A stretch of DNA of 64,000 bases. It comes from Dryas octopetala. Its lineage: Eukaryota > Streptophyta > Magnoliopsida > Rosales > Rosaceae. The notes under the pieces are model-generated. The model worked only from the letters and a program-made list of their open reading frames with translations, had not been told where the DNA came from and did not search any database. Positions 37,260 through 45,689 of the stretch are shown here, in pieces. How positions within the stretch are numbered: the stretch's first letter is position 1; every line of letters begins with the position of its first letter. The stretch spans positions 13,371,738-13,435,737 of the forward strand of contig OY992833.1 of assembly GCA_963921425.1 (NCBI GenBank), given 5' to 3'. The position numbers were made by a program, and so were the translations under genes.

Positions 37260-39000
37260 GCTCGGGTGGGAGTTGGGAGGGGCTCGGGCCGGAAGAAGGT
37301 GGGTGGCCGGATCTTGCTCGGGGCGGAGGAGCTCGGGTCGGAGGAGCTCGGGTCGGAGGGAAGGGCTCGGGCCGGAGTGCTTGTGCGCGGGTCGGATCAG
37401 AGCAGGAGAAGGCTCGGGTTGCTAGGATCCTTGCGGGTCGGGCCGGAGTTCGATTGGTGGGGATCGTCGTGAGTGCCGCTCGGATCGGGTCTTGGTTCTG
37501 TGCAGAGGCCGCAGGGTCGGGCCGGAGCAGGAGGAGGCTAGGGTCGCGCATGCCTCGGGTGGTCGGGTCGCGCAGGGGTTGTGCGCAGGCGGATCGCAGC
37601 GGGCTGTTTTGTGCGCTGCTCGTCGAGCTCGGGTCGGATTTGAAGGGCTCGGGCCGGAGTGCTTGTGCGCGGGTCGGGCTTGTGGTGTGCGCTGCTCGGG
37701 GCGGTTGGGTGCAGCCGCGTTGTGCAGTGGCGCTGCTCGGGCCGGTCTTGGCGGCGGCTTGAGGTGCGTGGGCAGGCGGAAGAGGAGCAGGGGTGTGCTC
37801 GGGTGTTCGGACTTGGGGCAGGCGAAGTGCGCTGCTCGCCTTGCCGTGCGTGGGAGGGGCGGAGGGGGCTGGTCGGGTCGGATCCGTGGGCAGCTCGGCT
37901 CGGAGCAGCTGGTGGGCGCGGCTTGTGGCTGCTGTCTTCGCTCGAAAATAGTGGGCTCAGGCCAGATTTGAGCGTGTGCTCGGGTGCGCGGGTGCTCGGG
38001 TGCTCGGGTGTTTTGAGGTGAGCAATCTCAAAAAATTTTCTACTCAATTGATATACTGATTTTGCCTTGGAAAGTTGAGATTTTGTGAGAAATTATTGTC
38101 GTCCAGCCTGAGGCGGACCTTGGAATTCTGTTTGTGAATTTGTGGATAATGTGAGTAGAGGCAGGTGGAGGGGCAGGTGGGTATGAACCTTGCCGAGCAC
38201 TAGGTAGGCCACACGCCTACATTTTGGACTTTGTAATTTATTGGGTATTGTTGTGTTTTTTGCCAGGTACATAGGAAACAAGATGAGTGGGTCGGAACCC
38301 GTCTGAGCTGTTGAAGCCGCGGAAGACTGGTAAGGCATGGGTTGTCATGGCTCTTCCCCTTGAATTGATTTTTTGAATATTGGCTTTGATAAATGGTTGG
38401 TGGCTGAGCATGTGAAAAGTGATAGGGTGAATGTTGTAAATTTGGGGGTGGAAGAGCACATATGAGGGGTGGGAAACCAGTAGCGATCTTGATATGTCCA
38501 TGGTGTTGTCTTGGTATTCCGAGTACTTCCCATCTTGATTTTTGTTGTTTTTTTTTTTTTTATGGGCAGGTGTGCGAGGCGGAAGCCTGGGCTCGGGCCG
38601 GGGCTGGTGGTGCACTGGGCGGAAGCTCGGAGAGAGCTAGCGTCAGGGGCGCGGAAACCTGGGTGGGTGCGCGGCGAGGAAGCCTGAGTGGGTGCGCGGC
38701 GCGGAAGCCTGGGTGGTGAGCAGGGCGGAAGCCTGGGCTCGAGCCGGGGCAGGAAGGCTAATCAATGCTTTGCAGGCCGAGCTACTGCAGGCCAGGAAGG
38801 AGGCAGACCAGGCTAGGCAAGAGTTGGAGCAGTGCGAGGAGCTGAGCCAAGCCAAGCAGGTGGTTTGTTAGGGGCTGGCAGTAATGATGGACATGCCAAC
38901 GTTCCAGAGGGAGGTACCCAGGGGGAAGAGCCCGAGGATGGAGCATCCACAGGTGGGGAGCATGACATGGGAGAGGATCCCAAATAAATGTTTGAAGCAA
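37260..39000 (+). other. Opposite-strand GC-rich unit with splice-like borders inside the Gypsy element
   Basis: Runs opposite to gag. 37260-38017 is very GC-rich with repeated gctcgggtcgg-like words and no stable protein pattern. Consensus-like borders follow: gag|gtgagc at 38017/38018, tttttgccag|gtac at 38266/38267, gactg|gtaagg at 38329/38330, and a T-tract with gggcag|gtg at 38569/38570. A later stretch (about 38760-38870) can be read as LINALQAELLQARKEADQ, a coiled-coil-like sequence. Together this looks like an intron-containing gene fragment or an antisense gene; antisense ORFs near the 3' LTR are known from some plant Tat/Gypsy elements such as Grande. No full frame could be assembled. 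Confidence 0.35.
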
Positions 39001-39207
39001 ACATGGCCCGGGGGCAGGGGTGGGCGGACCATCGCCCTATTTTTTGTTTGAGTTATATGGCGGGTCGGATGTAGCCCGTACCAAATTACAAACTCTTTTG
39101 ATTATTCCCTTTGTACTTTATGATATTTGGATGATTTGGAGGGTGTCCAACCCGTTTATGGGGTAGGATGCCCTTCCCTTTAATACATGGTATTGTGGGA
39201 TTTTCTC

Positions 39208-39392
39208 GAATGCATGGTACTTAGTTTCCCTTGAATGCATGATATTGATTTTTCTCTGAATGCATGGTACTTAGTTTCCCTTGAATGCATGAGATTGATT
39301 TTCCCTTGAATGCATGGTACTTAAGTTCCCTTGAATGCATGTGCCATAGCCGCGCCCTGAATGCATGGTACTTAGCTTCCCTTGAATGCATG
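39208..39392. repeat. 25-bp tandem repeat (GAATGCATG unit, about 8 copies)
   Basis: The word gaatgcatg recurs at about 39208, 39233, 39258, 39283, 39308, 39333, 39359 and 39384. Alternating spacers (gtacttagtttcccttg / atattgatttttctct) make a 50-bp higher-order period. It lies just past the end of the residual pol frame. Confidence 0.9.
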
Positions 39393-39556
39393 GGCGGATA
39401 TGGGCAGGGTCGGATGTCTGATGGCCCGGGGGTCCATACAGCCAATTAACACTTTGAATAAGAATGAAGAAAAATCTGTCCGTGGTAGGACTCTCATTTA
39501 TGAAAGCGATAACATAGATGAAATTGAAAAAAGTCCCCGGGGGGTACAACATGTGT

Positions 39557-39676
39557 CTACTTGTAAAAGTAGCGGAGATGCTCGGCGCGCCAAGGGCGGC
39601 CGAGTTCCTTGCCGGTTGGGGCGCGGAGCCAGTATGTGCCTGGACGGACGACCTCAATGGTTTTGTAGGGCGTCTG
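39557..39676 (-). pseudogene. C-terminal tail of a Gypsy pol (after integrase)
   Basis: Reads TIEVVRPGTYWLR and GKELGRPWRAEHLRYFYK before a TAG stop (39559-39557). This is the usual C-terminal end of Tat-type polyproteins, after the integrase core. It is one frame away from, and directly joined to, the end of the gag-protease frame, which marks a deletion of everything in between. Confidence 0.8.
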
Positions 39677-41417
39677 GGGTAGGGCAGGTGTTGGAGACAC
39701 AAACAGCCATAGAGGGCTTTACCTCTTTCTTCTTCTTGACTGAAGTTATATAGCAGGACCTAGCTGACACTTGATTGCCTTTGACTACCCCCGTTCCACA
39801 TGGGGTCGGGAACTTGATCAAAAGTAAGTGAGTGGAGATCATAACCCTCAATTGGTTAAGGGCTGGTCGTCCCAGGATGACGTTGTACGCTGTGGGGCAG
39901 TCGACCACCAAAAACTGAGTGGTTGTGGTAGCGGACGAAGGACACCTCCCAAGGGTGAGTGGAAGGTAGATCCCGCCAAGAGGGGTGACCATATCGCCCG
40001 AAAAGCTAAGTAAAGGAGCGACCGATCGGTCAAGCCTCTCTTGGTCAATCCCAAGAGCTGTGAAGGCGGAGGCGAAGAGGATGTTGACGGAGCTACCACA
40101 ATCGACAAGGATCCTAGCCACATCAAAATTAGCTATGGTGGCTTCAATGACCAAGGGGTCATCGTGTGGGAAGATCAAATCGCGTTCCTCTTCCTCAGCA
40201 AAGGAAATGGGCGACCACCCGAGCTTAGGAGTCTTTTTTCCACGGTGGAGGTCTACAGCCATAACGCCGGAGCATTGCTGAGCATTTCGGGCGTATTCCT
40301 TCCTAGCCCTGTTGGAGTTGCCAGCGAGGGTCGGGCCCCCACAGATGGTATTGACCCGCCCCCGTCGTTGTCCTTCGGCCTTGGCCTTCTCGGTGGCCTC
40401 CTTGTCTATAAAGCCATCCAATTTTCCTTCCTGTACCAAAGTTTCTATTGCTTCTTTAAAGGCTCTGCATGCCTCGGTGTCATGGCCATGGTCATTATGA
40501 TAAAGGCAAAAGAAGTTCTTGTTGGCCCGGTACCGTGTTTGTGGTGGGCGGGGTGGGAGTTTGGGAAGTATGTCTTTGATCTGAGGATACAGTTCTGTAT
40601 AAGTAACAGTGAGAATTGTATAGACTTTAAACCTGGAGGCGTAGGATGTCTGATAAGTTTCCTCCCTTCGTTGTCCTCCACCTCTACCATCACCAAATTG
40701 CTTCTTGGTGAATTTACTGAACTTTTTCCCGGACCCCCCATGCTGGTTACCCGAGTAGGGCTTGGGCTGGGGTGGCACTATGATGGCCTGGTCGGTACTT
40801 GGGCGATCCATGGTGGGCGGCTTCTTTCCATATGTTTTGAATTCCGCAGTAGCATAGGCAATGGCCTCTTGCATAAGTTCTTTGTAGGTGCGCGGATTGC
40901 GGCGGTTGAGTTCAAACAAGAAGTCCCCCTCTAGGAGACCACCCTTGAAGGCGGCGAAGGCTACCTTCTCATCACAGTCGCGACACCGAGATCGCTCTAG
41001 CTGAAATCGAGTAATGTATTCCCGGAGGGATTCCCTGCTGCCCTGTCGGACTCGAGTCAGGTCATCCGTGGTGTAGATTCTATCGGTTTGGATGATATAC
41101 TGACCTAGGAAGAGCTCTCGGAGCTCGTTGAAGCAATCAACCGAGCCCGGAGGAAGTTGGTAGAACCAGTCCCTTGCACTGCCAGAGAGGGTGGAAGGGA
41201 AGATTCGACACTTCGTAATGTCATCAGCACCTTTAGATTCCAGAGCGGATCTGAAACTCATGAGGTGATCATATGGGTCTTCCTTCCCTGTGTATGGAGT
41301 GATTTTGGGAGGTCGGACGTCGCCAACCGGAGGAGCGGATAGGATGCGAGCTGTGAAAGGTCCAGGCAGCTCCCTTGTTTCTAAAGATGGGTGCCCACCC
41401 CGACTTCCTCCTTCCAC
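39654..41417 (-). CDS. Gypsy gag-protease (main part)
   Basis: 587 codons on the minus strand. The retrotransposon gag domain is at the start (KITPYTGKEDPYDHLMSF ... ARDWFYQLPPGSVDCF, about residues 38-100), the region FFCLYHNDHGHDTEACRAF is a Zn-knuckle-like segment (about 303-321), and an aspartic protease-like fold follows (RILVDCGSSVNILF with the DxG active-site motif near residue 438; YNVILGRPALNQL). It encodes the particle protein and processing protease; no reverse transcriptase follows. The frame begins mid-protein: the in-frame upstream sequence (SHDISERLKRVEGG) continues from the 41423-42166 frame after a one-base shift. A contribution to particles in trans is possible but inferred. 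Confidence 0.9.
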   Translation of the reverse strand: MEGGSRGGHPSLETRELPGPFTARILSAPPVGDVRPPKITPYTGKEDPYDHLMSFRSALESKGADDITKCRIFPSTLSGSARDWFYQLPPGSVDCFNELRELFLGQYIIQTDRIYTTDDLTRVRQGSRESLREYITRFQLERSRCRDCDEKVAFAAFKGGLLEGDFLFELNRRNPRTYKELMQEAIAYATAEFKTYGKKPPTMDRPSTDQAIIVPPQPKPYSGNQHGGSGKKFSKFTKKQFGDGRGGGQRREETYQTSYASRFKVYTILTVTYTELYPQIKDILPKLPPRPPQTRYRANKNFFCLYHNDHGHDTEACRAFKEAIETLVQEGKLDGFIDKEATEKAKAEGQRRGRVNTICGGPTLAGNSNRARKEYARNAQQCSGVMAVDLHRGKKTPKLGWSPISFAEEEERDLIFPHDDPLVIEATIANFDVARILVDCGSSVNILFASAFTALGIDQERLDRSVAPLLSFSGDMVTPLGGIYLPLTLGRCPSSATTTTQFLVVDCPTAYNVILGRPALNQLRVMISTHLLLIKFPTPCGTGVVKGNQVSARSCYITSVKKKKEVKPSMAVCVSNTCPTPDALQNH

Positions 41418-41422
41418 TCTTT

Positions 41423-42166
41423 TCAGGCGCTCACTGATGTCATGAGAAGTTGCTGGAGCTGGTCTGGTGGAAGAGAGCCGCTGTTACCGGAGTCAGCGAC
41501 TTGTTCACTTATATAAGTGTTACTTTCTGCGCGGCGCCCAGCCGAGAGGACCTGCTCTTCTCCCCGTCGTCGCTTGGGACGGGGGGCCTGCTCTTCCTCC
41601 AAGTCTCGGGGGCGCGGGTTGGATCGCCCCTGCTCCTCCTCCAAGTCTCGGGGACGCGGGTTGGATTCGCCCCGGTTCGTCCGCTGCTCTTCTCGCCGAG
41701 AGCGGTTGTCGTCGAGCAGATGACGACAGTCCCGGTAAATGTGGAACTCCTCAGAGCGGGTAGGATGCTCGCCAGATCGAGCCCGGCTGACCGGGTGGAC
41801 AAGTCTCTTTTGGAAACCTGGGGGCGGATGGCTACCTTGCCCTACATCCAATTGGCGGGGAACATTTTGGTCCCTTTGGGGGGGATCCCTCATCTCACCA
41901 CTCCGGAGAGCGGTGTGTTCGTCCCTGTCATGGGGGTTCCTCCTCTCACCACTCCGGGGAGTGGTATGTCCTTCCCTGTCACGGAGGAGTCGCTCATAAA
42001 GCTGTGTTGCACCTTTTTGGAGGTCGAGCTGTCCCTGGGTTCGTTGGAGCTGAGCCTCCAAACGCTGGATGTACTCCTCCTGATCAGATTCGGCAGTCTT
42101 CTTACCTCGCCTGTCAACCAGCGGGGTGTTGTCGACTTGATCGAGGATATGACCTCCGTCAGACAT
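41423..42166 (-). CDS. Gypsy gag N-terminal part, frameshifted from the main gag
   Basis: 247 codons from the ATG at 42166, highly charged with an early coiled-coil (EEYIQRLEAQLQRTQGQL) and Arg/Glu/Pro-rich repeats (RGESNPRPRDLEEEQ is present about twice). It ends in LQQLLMTSVSA and a stop. A one-base shift just before the end would run into SHDISERLKRVEGG of the gag-protease frame, the normal continuation in this family. With near-identical LTRs this is probably a recent mutation; programmed frameshifting is possible but not shown. Confidence 0.75.
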   Translation of the reverse strand: MSDGGHILDQVDNTPLVDRRGKKTAESDQEEYIQRLEAQLQRTQGQLDLQKGATQLYERLLRDREGHTTPRSGERRNPHDRDEHTALRSGEMRDPPQRDQNVPRQLDVGQGSHPPPGFQKRLVHPVSRARSGEHPTRSEEFHIYRDCRHLLDDNRSRREEQRTNRGESNPRPRDLEEEQGRSNPRPRDLEEEQAPRPKRRRGEEQVLSAGRRAESNTYISEQVADSGNSGSLPPDQLQQLLMTSVSA

Positions 42167-42282
42167 TGTGAGGGTCGGTAGCTCGGAAGCTAGGGAGCTC
42201 GGAAGCTAGGGAGCTCGGAAGCTCGGAAGGTTTTTGCACCTCAACTGAGGGTAGAGAATTCAATGGGGAAAAGTTGTAACTT

Positions 42283-42302
42283 TCCCACAGACGGCGCCAA
42301 AC
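42283..42302 (-). other. Primer-binding site of the Gypsy element
   Basis: On the minus strand, directly after the 5' LTR end, the sequence reads gtttggcgccgtctgtggg. The TGGCGCCGT core is the common primer-binding site of plant Ty3/Gypsy elements and fixes the element's orientation. Confidence 0.85.
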
Positions 42303-42960
42303 TGTTGATGCTCAAAAATGGTAGAGCAGTCAACGTCGAGTCGAACCACGTAGGCCCGTTGACCCACCACTGGGCGGATGACACGTCGAAGTGGGGCAGG
42401 AACGGGTAGCTGGGTCCGACTGGTGAGCAATGAGAGAGAATGATATCCAAAGCACCCTGCACAGGTACACAAAAGTGAGCGGGAAGGGCACCGGTGTGGT
42501 GCCGGCCAAAGCTCCTCCGACGCTCAAGTCAGTGTTCAGAGAGATCTGAGAGCAGAGTGAGTGAATAGTATAATAATGATTTCAGTTGTCCCTTTTGTGA
42601 CAAGAAGGTACCTCTTTTATAGTACCTTTGGAAGAGTGTCAACCAATCCGGTGATGACACGTGTCCCTTGTGATGACTTGCACTGTAGGAGCGCCACGTG
42701 TCACCGGTCTCGAGGATCCGAGTGAGTTGACACGGGTCAGGGGCCTAGGAGGCTGGAGCTTAGGAGGCCGGAGCCTATGGGGCCGGAGCCTATGGGGCCG
42801 GAGCTTAGGAGGCCGGAGCCTATGGGGCCGGAGCCTAGGAGGTCAAGGCCTAGGAGGCCGGAGCCTAGCGGGGGCTTAGCTTTTGGGTCTAGGCCCAAAC
42901 GACATGATGTTAAGCCTTGTGTGACTTGTCGTTATGCCCAGATGATTAATCATACGAACA
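42303..42960 (-). repeat. 5' LTR (right copy) of the Gypsy element
   Basis: Starts TGTTGATGC and ends ACGAACA on the plus strand, followed by the target duplication gctca. Contains the same GGCCGGAGCC-type 15-base tandem units (about 42740-42870) as the other LTR. Element transcription would begin in this copy and run left. Confidence 0.95.
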
Positions 42961-43122
42961 GCTCATGATCTGTCCAAAGATATTTATTTCATTGATTCAA
43001 GAACAACGAAGGGCCTAAATTTAGACTTCAAAACCAATAAAGAACCTGATTTAGTGTTTAGACTTTTCAAGGCTCAAAGTGGATGGTTGTGGTAAATGGT
43101 TGAATATATATGCATTATGAAG

Positions 43123-43847
43123 TAGAGCTGGGGGCGGATCGGTAACCAAACCACAAGGGCTAGACTGATTACAGACTGATTACCGACTGACCATGGTCGG
43201 AATTGCCCAAATCCCCACAGACACCACCACCGACATTGTCGGTTATCGACTGCTTCAGATGCAGTTGTTGTCGAATTTGTGTGATCGGTGTTGGTGGCTA
43301 GCCGTCGCACTAGCCAAGCAGCCCAAGCTCGCCTCGCCGGAGCCTCCACGCACTGCCAAGCCACCAGCCTCGTTGTCGCACCAACAACACCACCCTCGAT
43401 TTGCAACCAGAGACCAGCAACACCACCACCACACCAGCCTCACCGTCGCACCAATAACACCACCCTCGATTTGCAACCAGAGACCAGTAACACCAACGCA
43501 CCAGCCTCACCGTCGCACCAAAAACACCACCCTTGATCTGCAACCAGAAAGAAGAAGAAAAAGCCAGATCGAAGAAGAATAAGAAGACAGAAGAAAAAGA
43601 AGAAGCCAAAAGAAGAAGACAGAAAAAAAAATCCAGAAAAAGAAGAAGAATCCAGAAGATCGAAGAAGAAGAAGTGGGGCGGTTTGGTATCGGTATACCG
43701 ATGGCTTGAGATTTCCAAACCGCCACCGCCCACCATCGGTACGGTAGGCGAACCGCTACCGATCTTCGGACAATCGTCGGATAGCTTTTTTGCGGTTGCG
43801 ATTACGTCGGTATCGGGTGCGGTTGCAGTCATTCCGACCCAGCCCTA
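43123..43847. mobile_element. hAT-like non-autonomous element with exact 8-bp target duplication
   Basis: Left end tagagctgggggcgg and, reversed, right end tagggctgggtcgg. The target duplication ttatgaag is exact at 43115-43122 and 43848-43855. GGTAACCG/CGGTATCG-like words lie near both ends. The 725-base body has a minisatellite and an AGA-rich tract but no transposase. Confidence 0.85.
43364..43550. repeat. Minisatellite of about 67-70 bp inside the hAT-like element
   Basis: Units begin with ccagcctc at 43364, 43434 and 43501 (70 and 67 bases, the third partial). Each contains tcgcaccaa...acaccaccct...gatttgcaaccag. Frames across it give repetitive Thr/Pro-rich peptides that I treat as by-products. 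Confidence 0.9.
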
Positions 43848-43855
43848 TTATGAAG

Positions 43856-44860
43856 TAAGACAAATTGCCATAGAAATGACTATGGATGATCAAGTACCCT
43901 CTCTATTATATCATCTAGAAGAAAATATATAAAGAACACCTAATTTAAAAACCAAAAACAAAAAATCACCGAAGTCTTTTGAGAGTCTAAATTTGATATT
44001 CAAATTTACCTTATATGTGTGGTTTGTAGGTGAATGTAGTCTTTACCCTAAAACCATATAAATTGTGTGGGATTCAAATTCTTCTTTTGTTGAGTGTTGA
44101 TAGACATTAAACTAACTTTAACCCGAATGTGGTTGTCCTCTTTATCATTAATCATTCAAAACATGCTCAAAGTTATCTTGACCTTAATCGAGTTATCTTA
44201 TTGCGTACATAAACAGACTACATGCATGCATGTGCTTTGGGGAATTGCATTGCATTGCACCTCATGAACTGACTCGAAAGATATTTTCATGGATGTGTGA
44301 TCCAAATAAAGTGCTAGAAAGCTTGCAAAAATTATATGGCCTCCTAATCAGCTTCTTGAATCTTGATTTACTATTAATTTATGTCTTAACACCTTCAAAA
44401 CCCTCTGTTTTTTTTTCTTTTTGAGGAAAAATAATTGTAATGATTTTTTTTTTTGTGGTGTAAAATCTTGGATATATTCTATTGTTTGACGGTTTATTAT
44501 ATTGTATTGCCAAACTATCGATAATGATGAGAACATTGTACATTTTAGTAAATTATGACAACATAATATGTTAAACTATTTCACAAAAAACATTATATTG
44601 GTTGTTGTATCAAAATGTGTTTCATTAGATGTAAATGCATGAGCAGAGGTGGAAGTTGTCGTTTAGAAGCTAAAAAATGATATAGATACATGACCAGAGA
44701 TGTGAAAGTTGTCGTTTTAAAGCTAAAAAAAGAAGTGAGTCATACGCAATAGTATCTTTTTGGCATATTAGTTTGTGCTAATTAGCTTCGGTTTGCCCTT
44801 TAGATTTGAAGCATAAAATGCAAAGAGCAACATTTCCTTTCAGTCATGCAAAAAGCAGAG
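43856..44860. other. Intergenic
   Basis: AT-rich. A phrase about gaagttgtcgttt...agaagctaaaaaatg appears twice (about 44650 and 44705), a small tandem duplication. No gene identified. Confidence 0.4.
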
Positions 44861-45067
44861 AGTATTAGCCGCCGCATACTTAGCATTTTCGTGGGTGATG
44901 AGCTATGTTTATTCGGTTATTTTTAAAAATTGCATATTTTTTTAACTTTATATTTGTAGTTTACGCAAACACTTGGATATTTTTAAGACAAGATTGGAAA
45001 AAAGTTTATATTCTTACATGTTTGGGACAATTTACGGGAAAGTGCTAAGTATGCGGTGGCTAATACT
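44861..45067. mobile_element. 207-bp MITE beside the PIF remnant
   Basis: Left end agtattagccgccgcatact and, reversed, right end agtattagccaccgcatact. Pairing runs about 30 bases per side around an AT-rich core. It directly adjoins the PIF-like reading frame. Superfamily not assigned, since no clear target duplication is visible. Confidence 0.8.
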
Positions 45068-45515
45068 CCAACTCGGTTGAGTGAACTAGAGATCCCCACA
45101 GACAATTTCGACACTCCCGAGAGTGATAATGTTGATCCAAGCATAGCACTTGAAGCAGACAACGACCCATTGACATTTCAACCAATAGGTTTCTCGTGGC
45201 CAAGTCCACCAGGAAGAAACAATTCAAAGCTGGCCAAGGCAGCTGAACCCCACCAAGTTCATATGGTTGAGGCAGTCGATGATTTCAATGAATTAATTCA
45301 AGGATTTTCATACAAACGAAACTTGGCAGAGAGCATGCAAAGAAAGAAAGAGATGCAGTCAATAAGTCAAGGAAGAAAGAGAGAGGTCGAGTACCGAGAA
45401 GCAGCTAGAATGGGAAGAATTGCAAATTATGGGCCAAGACCTCTCCAGGATGAATGACATGCAACAGAGTTATTGGGAGGAAAAAAAGCTGAAGTCATAG
45501 CACAATCCTATTTTA
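45068..45515 (+). pseudogene. PIF/Harbinger-associated protein (NAM-associated/trihelix partner), C-terminal part
   Basis: The frame from 45068 reads FQPIGFSWPSPPGRNNSKLA and later SMQRKKEMQSISQGRKREVE; after a frame change near 45420 it continues IMGQDLSRMNDMQQSYWEE. This matches the C-terminal region of the helix-rich second protein of PIF/Harbinger elements (often annotated as NAM-associated C-terminal domain). There is no ATG and the N-terminal DNA-binding part is missing, so it is a fragment. Confidence 0.7.
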
Positions 45516-45689
45516 GATCATCACAAGTTGTTTGCAAGGCGACTAGAGGGCTACCGGAAGGATGTGGAGATGGCGTTTAAGATTCTAAAAGCCCGGTGAC
45601 ATATTATAATTAAAACGGTGTCCTCATTATTGGGAAACGAATGACCTTAGGTATATCATGAAGGCGTGCATAATATTGCACAATATGAT

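Larger units (their letters stand above)
35999..42960 (-). mobile_element. Complete non-autonomous Ty3/Gypsy (Tat-like) element, 6.96 kb
   Basis: Two direct LTRs (35999-36651 and 42303-42960) start TG and end CA, and are flanked by the 5-bp target duplication gctca (35994-35998 and 42961-42965). The primer-binding site beside the right LTR shows the element is transcribed leftward. Between the LTRs are gag, a gag-linked protease and only the last about 38 residues of pol; reverse transcriptase, RNase H and the integrase core are missing. The LTRs differ by only about one substitution and two small indels in about 655 bases by eye, so insertion is recent, probably mobilised by an autonomous relative elsewhere. 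Confidence 0.95.

Noticed and set aside
37492-38047. Long overlapping frames on both strands, Arg/Gly/Ala-rich
   Set aside because: Very high GC and short repeats keep several frames open at once; none is preferred, so not called as proteins.
40041-40934. 297-codon plus-strand frame
   Set aside because: Shadow of the gag-protease coding sequence on the minus strand.
41450-42181. 243-codon plus-strand frame
   Set aside because: Shadow of the gag N-terminal frame on the minus strand.
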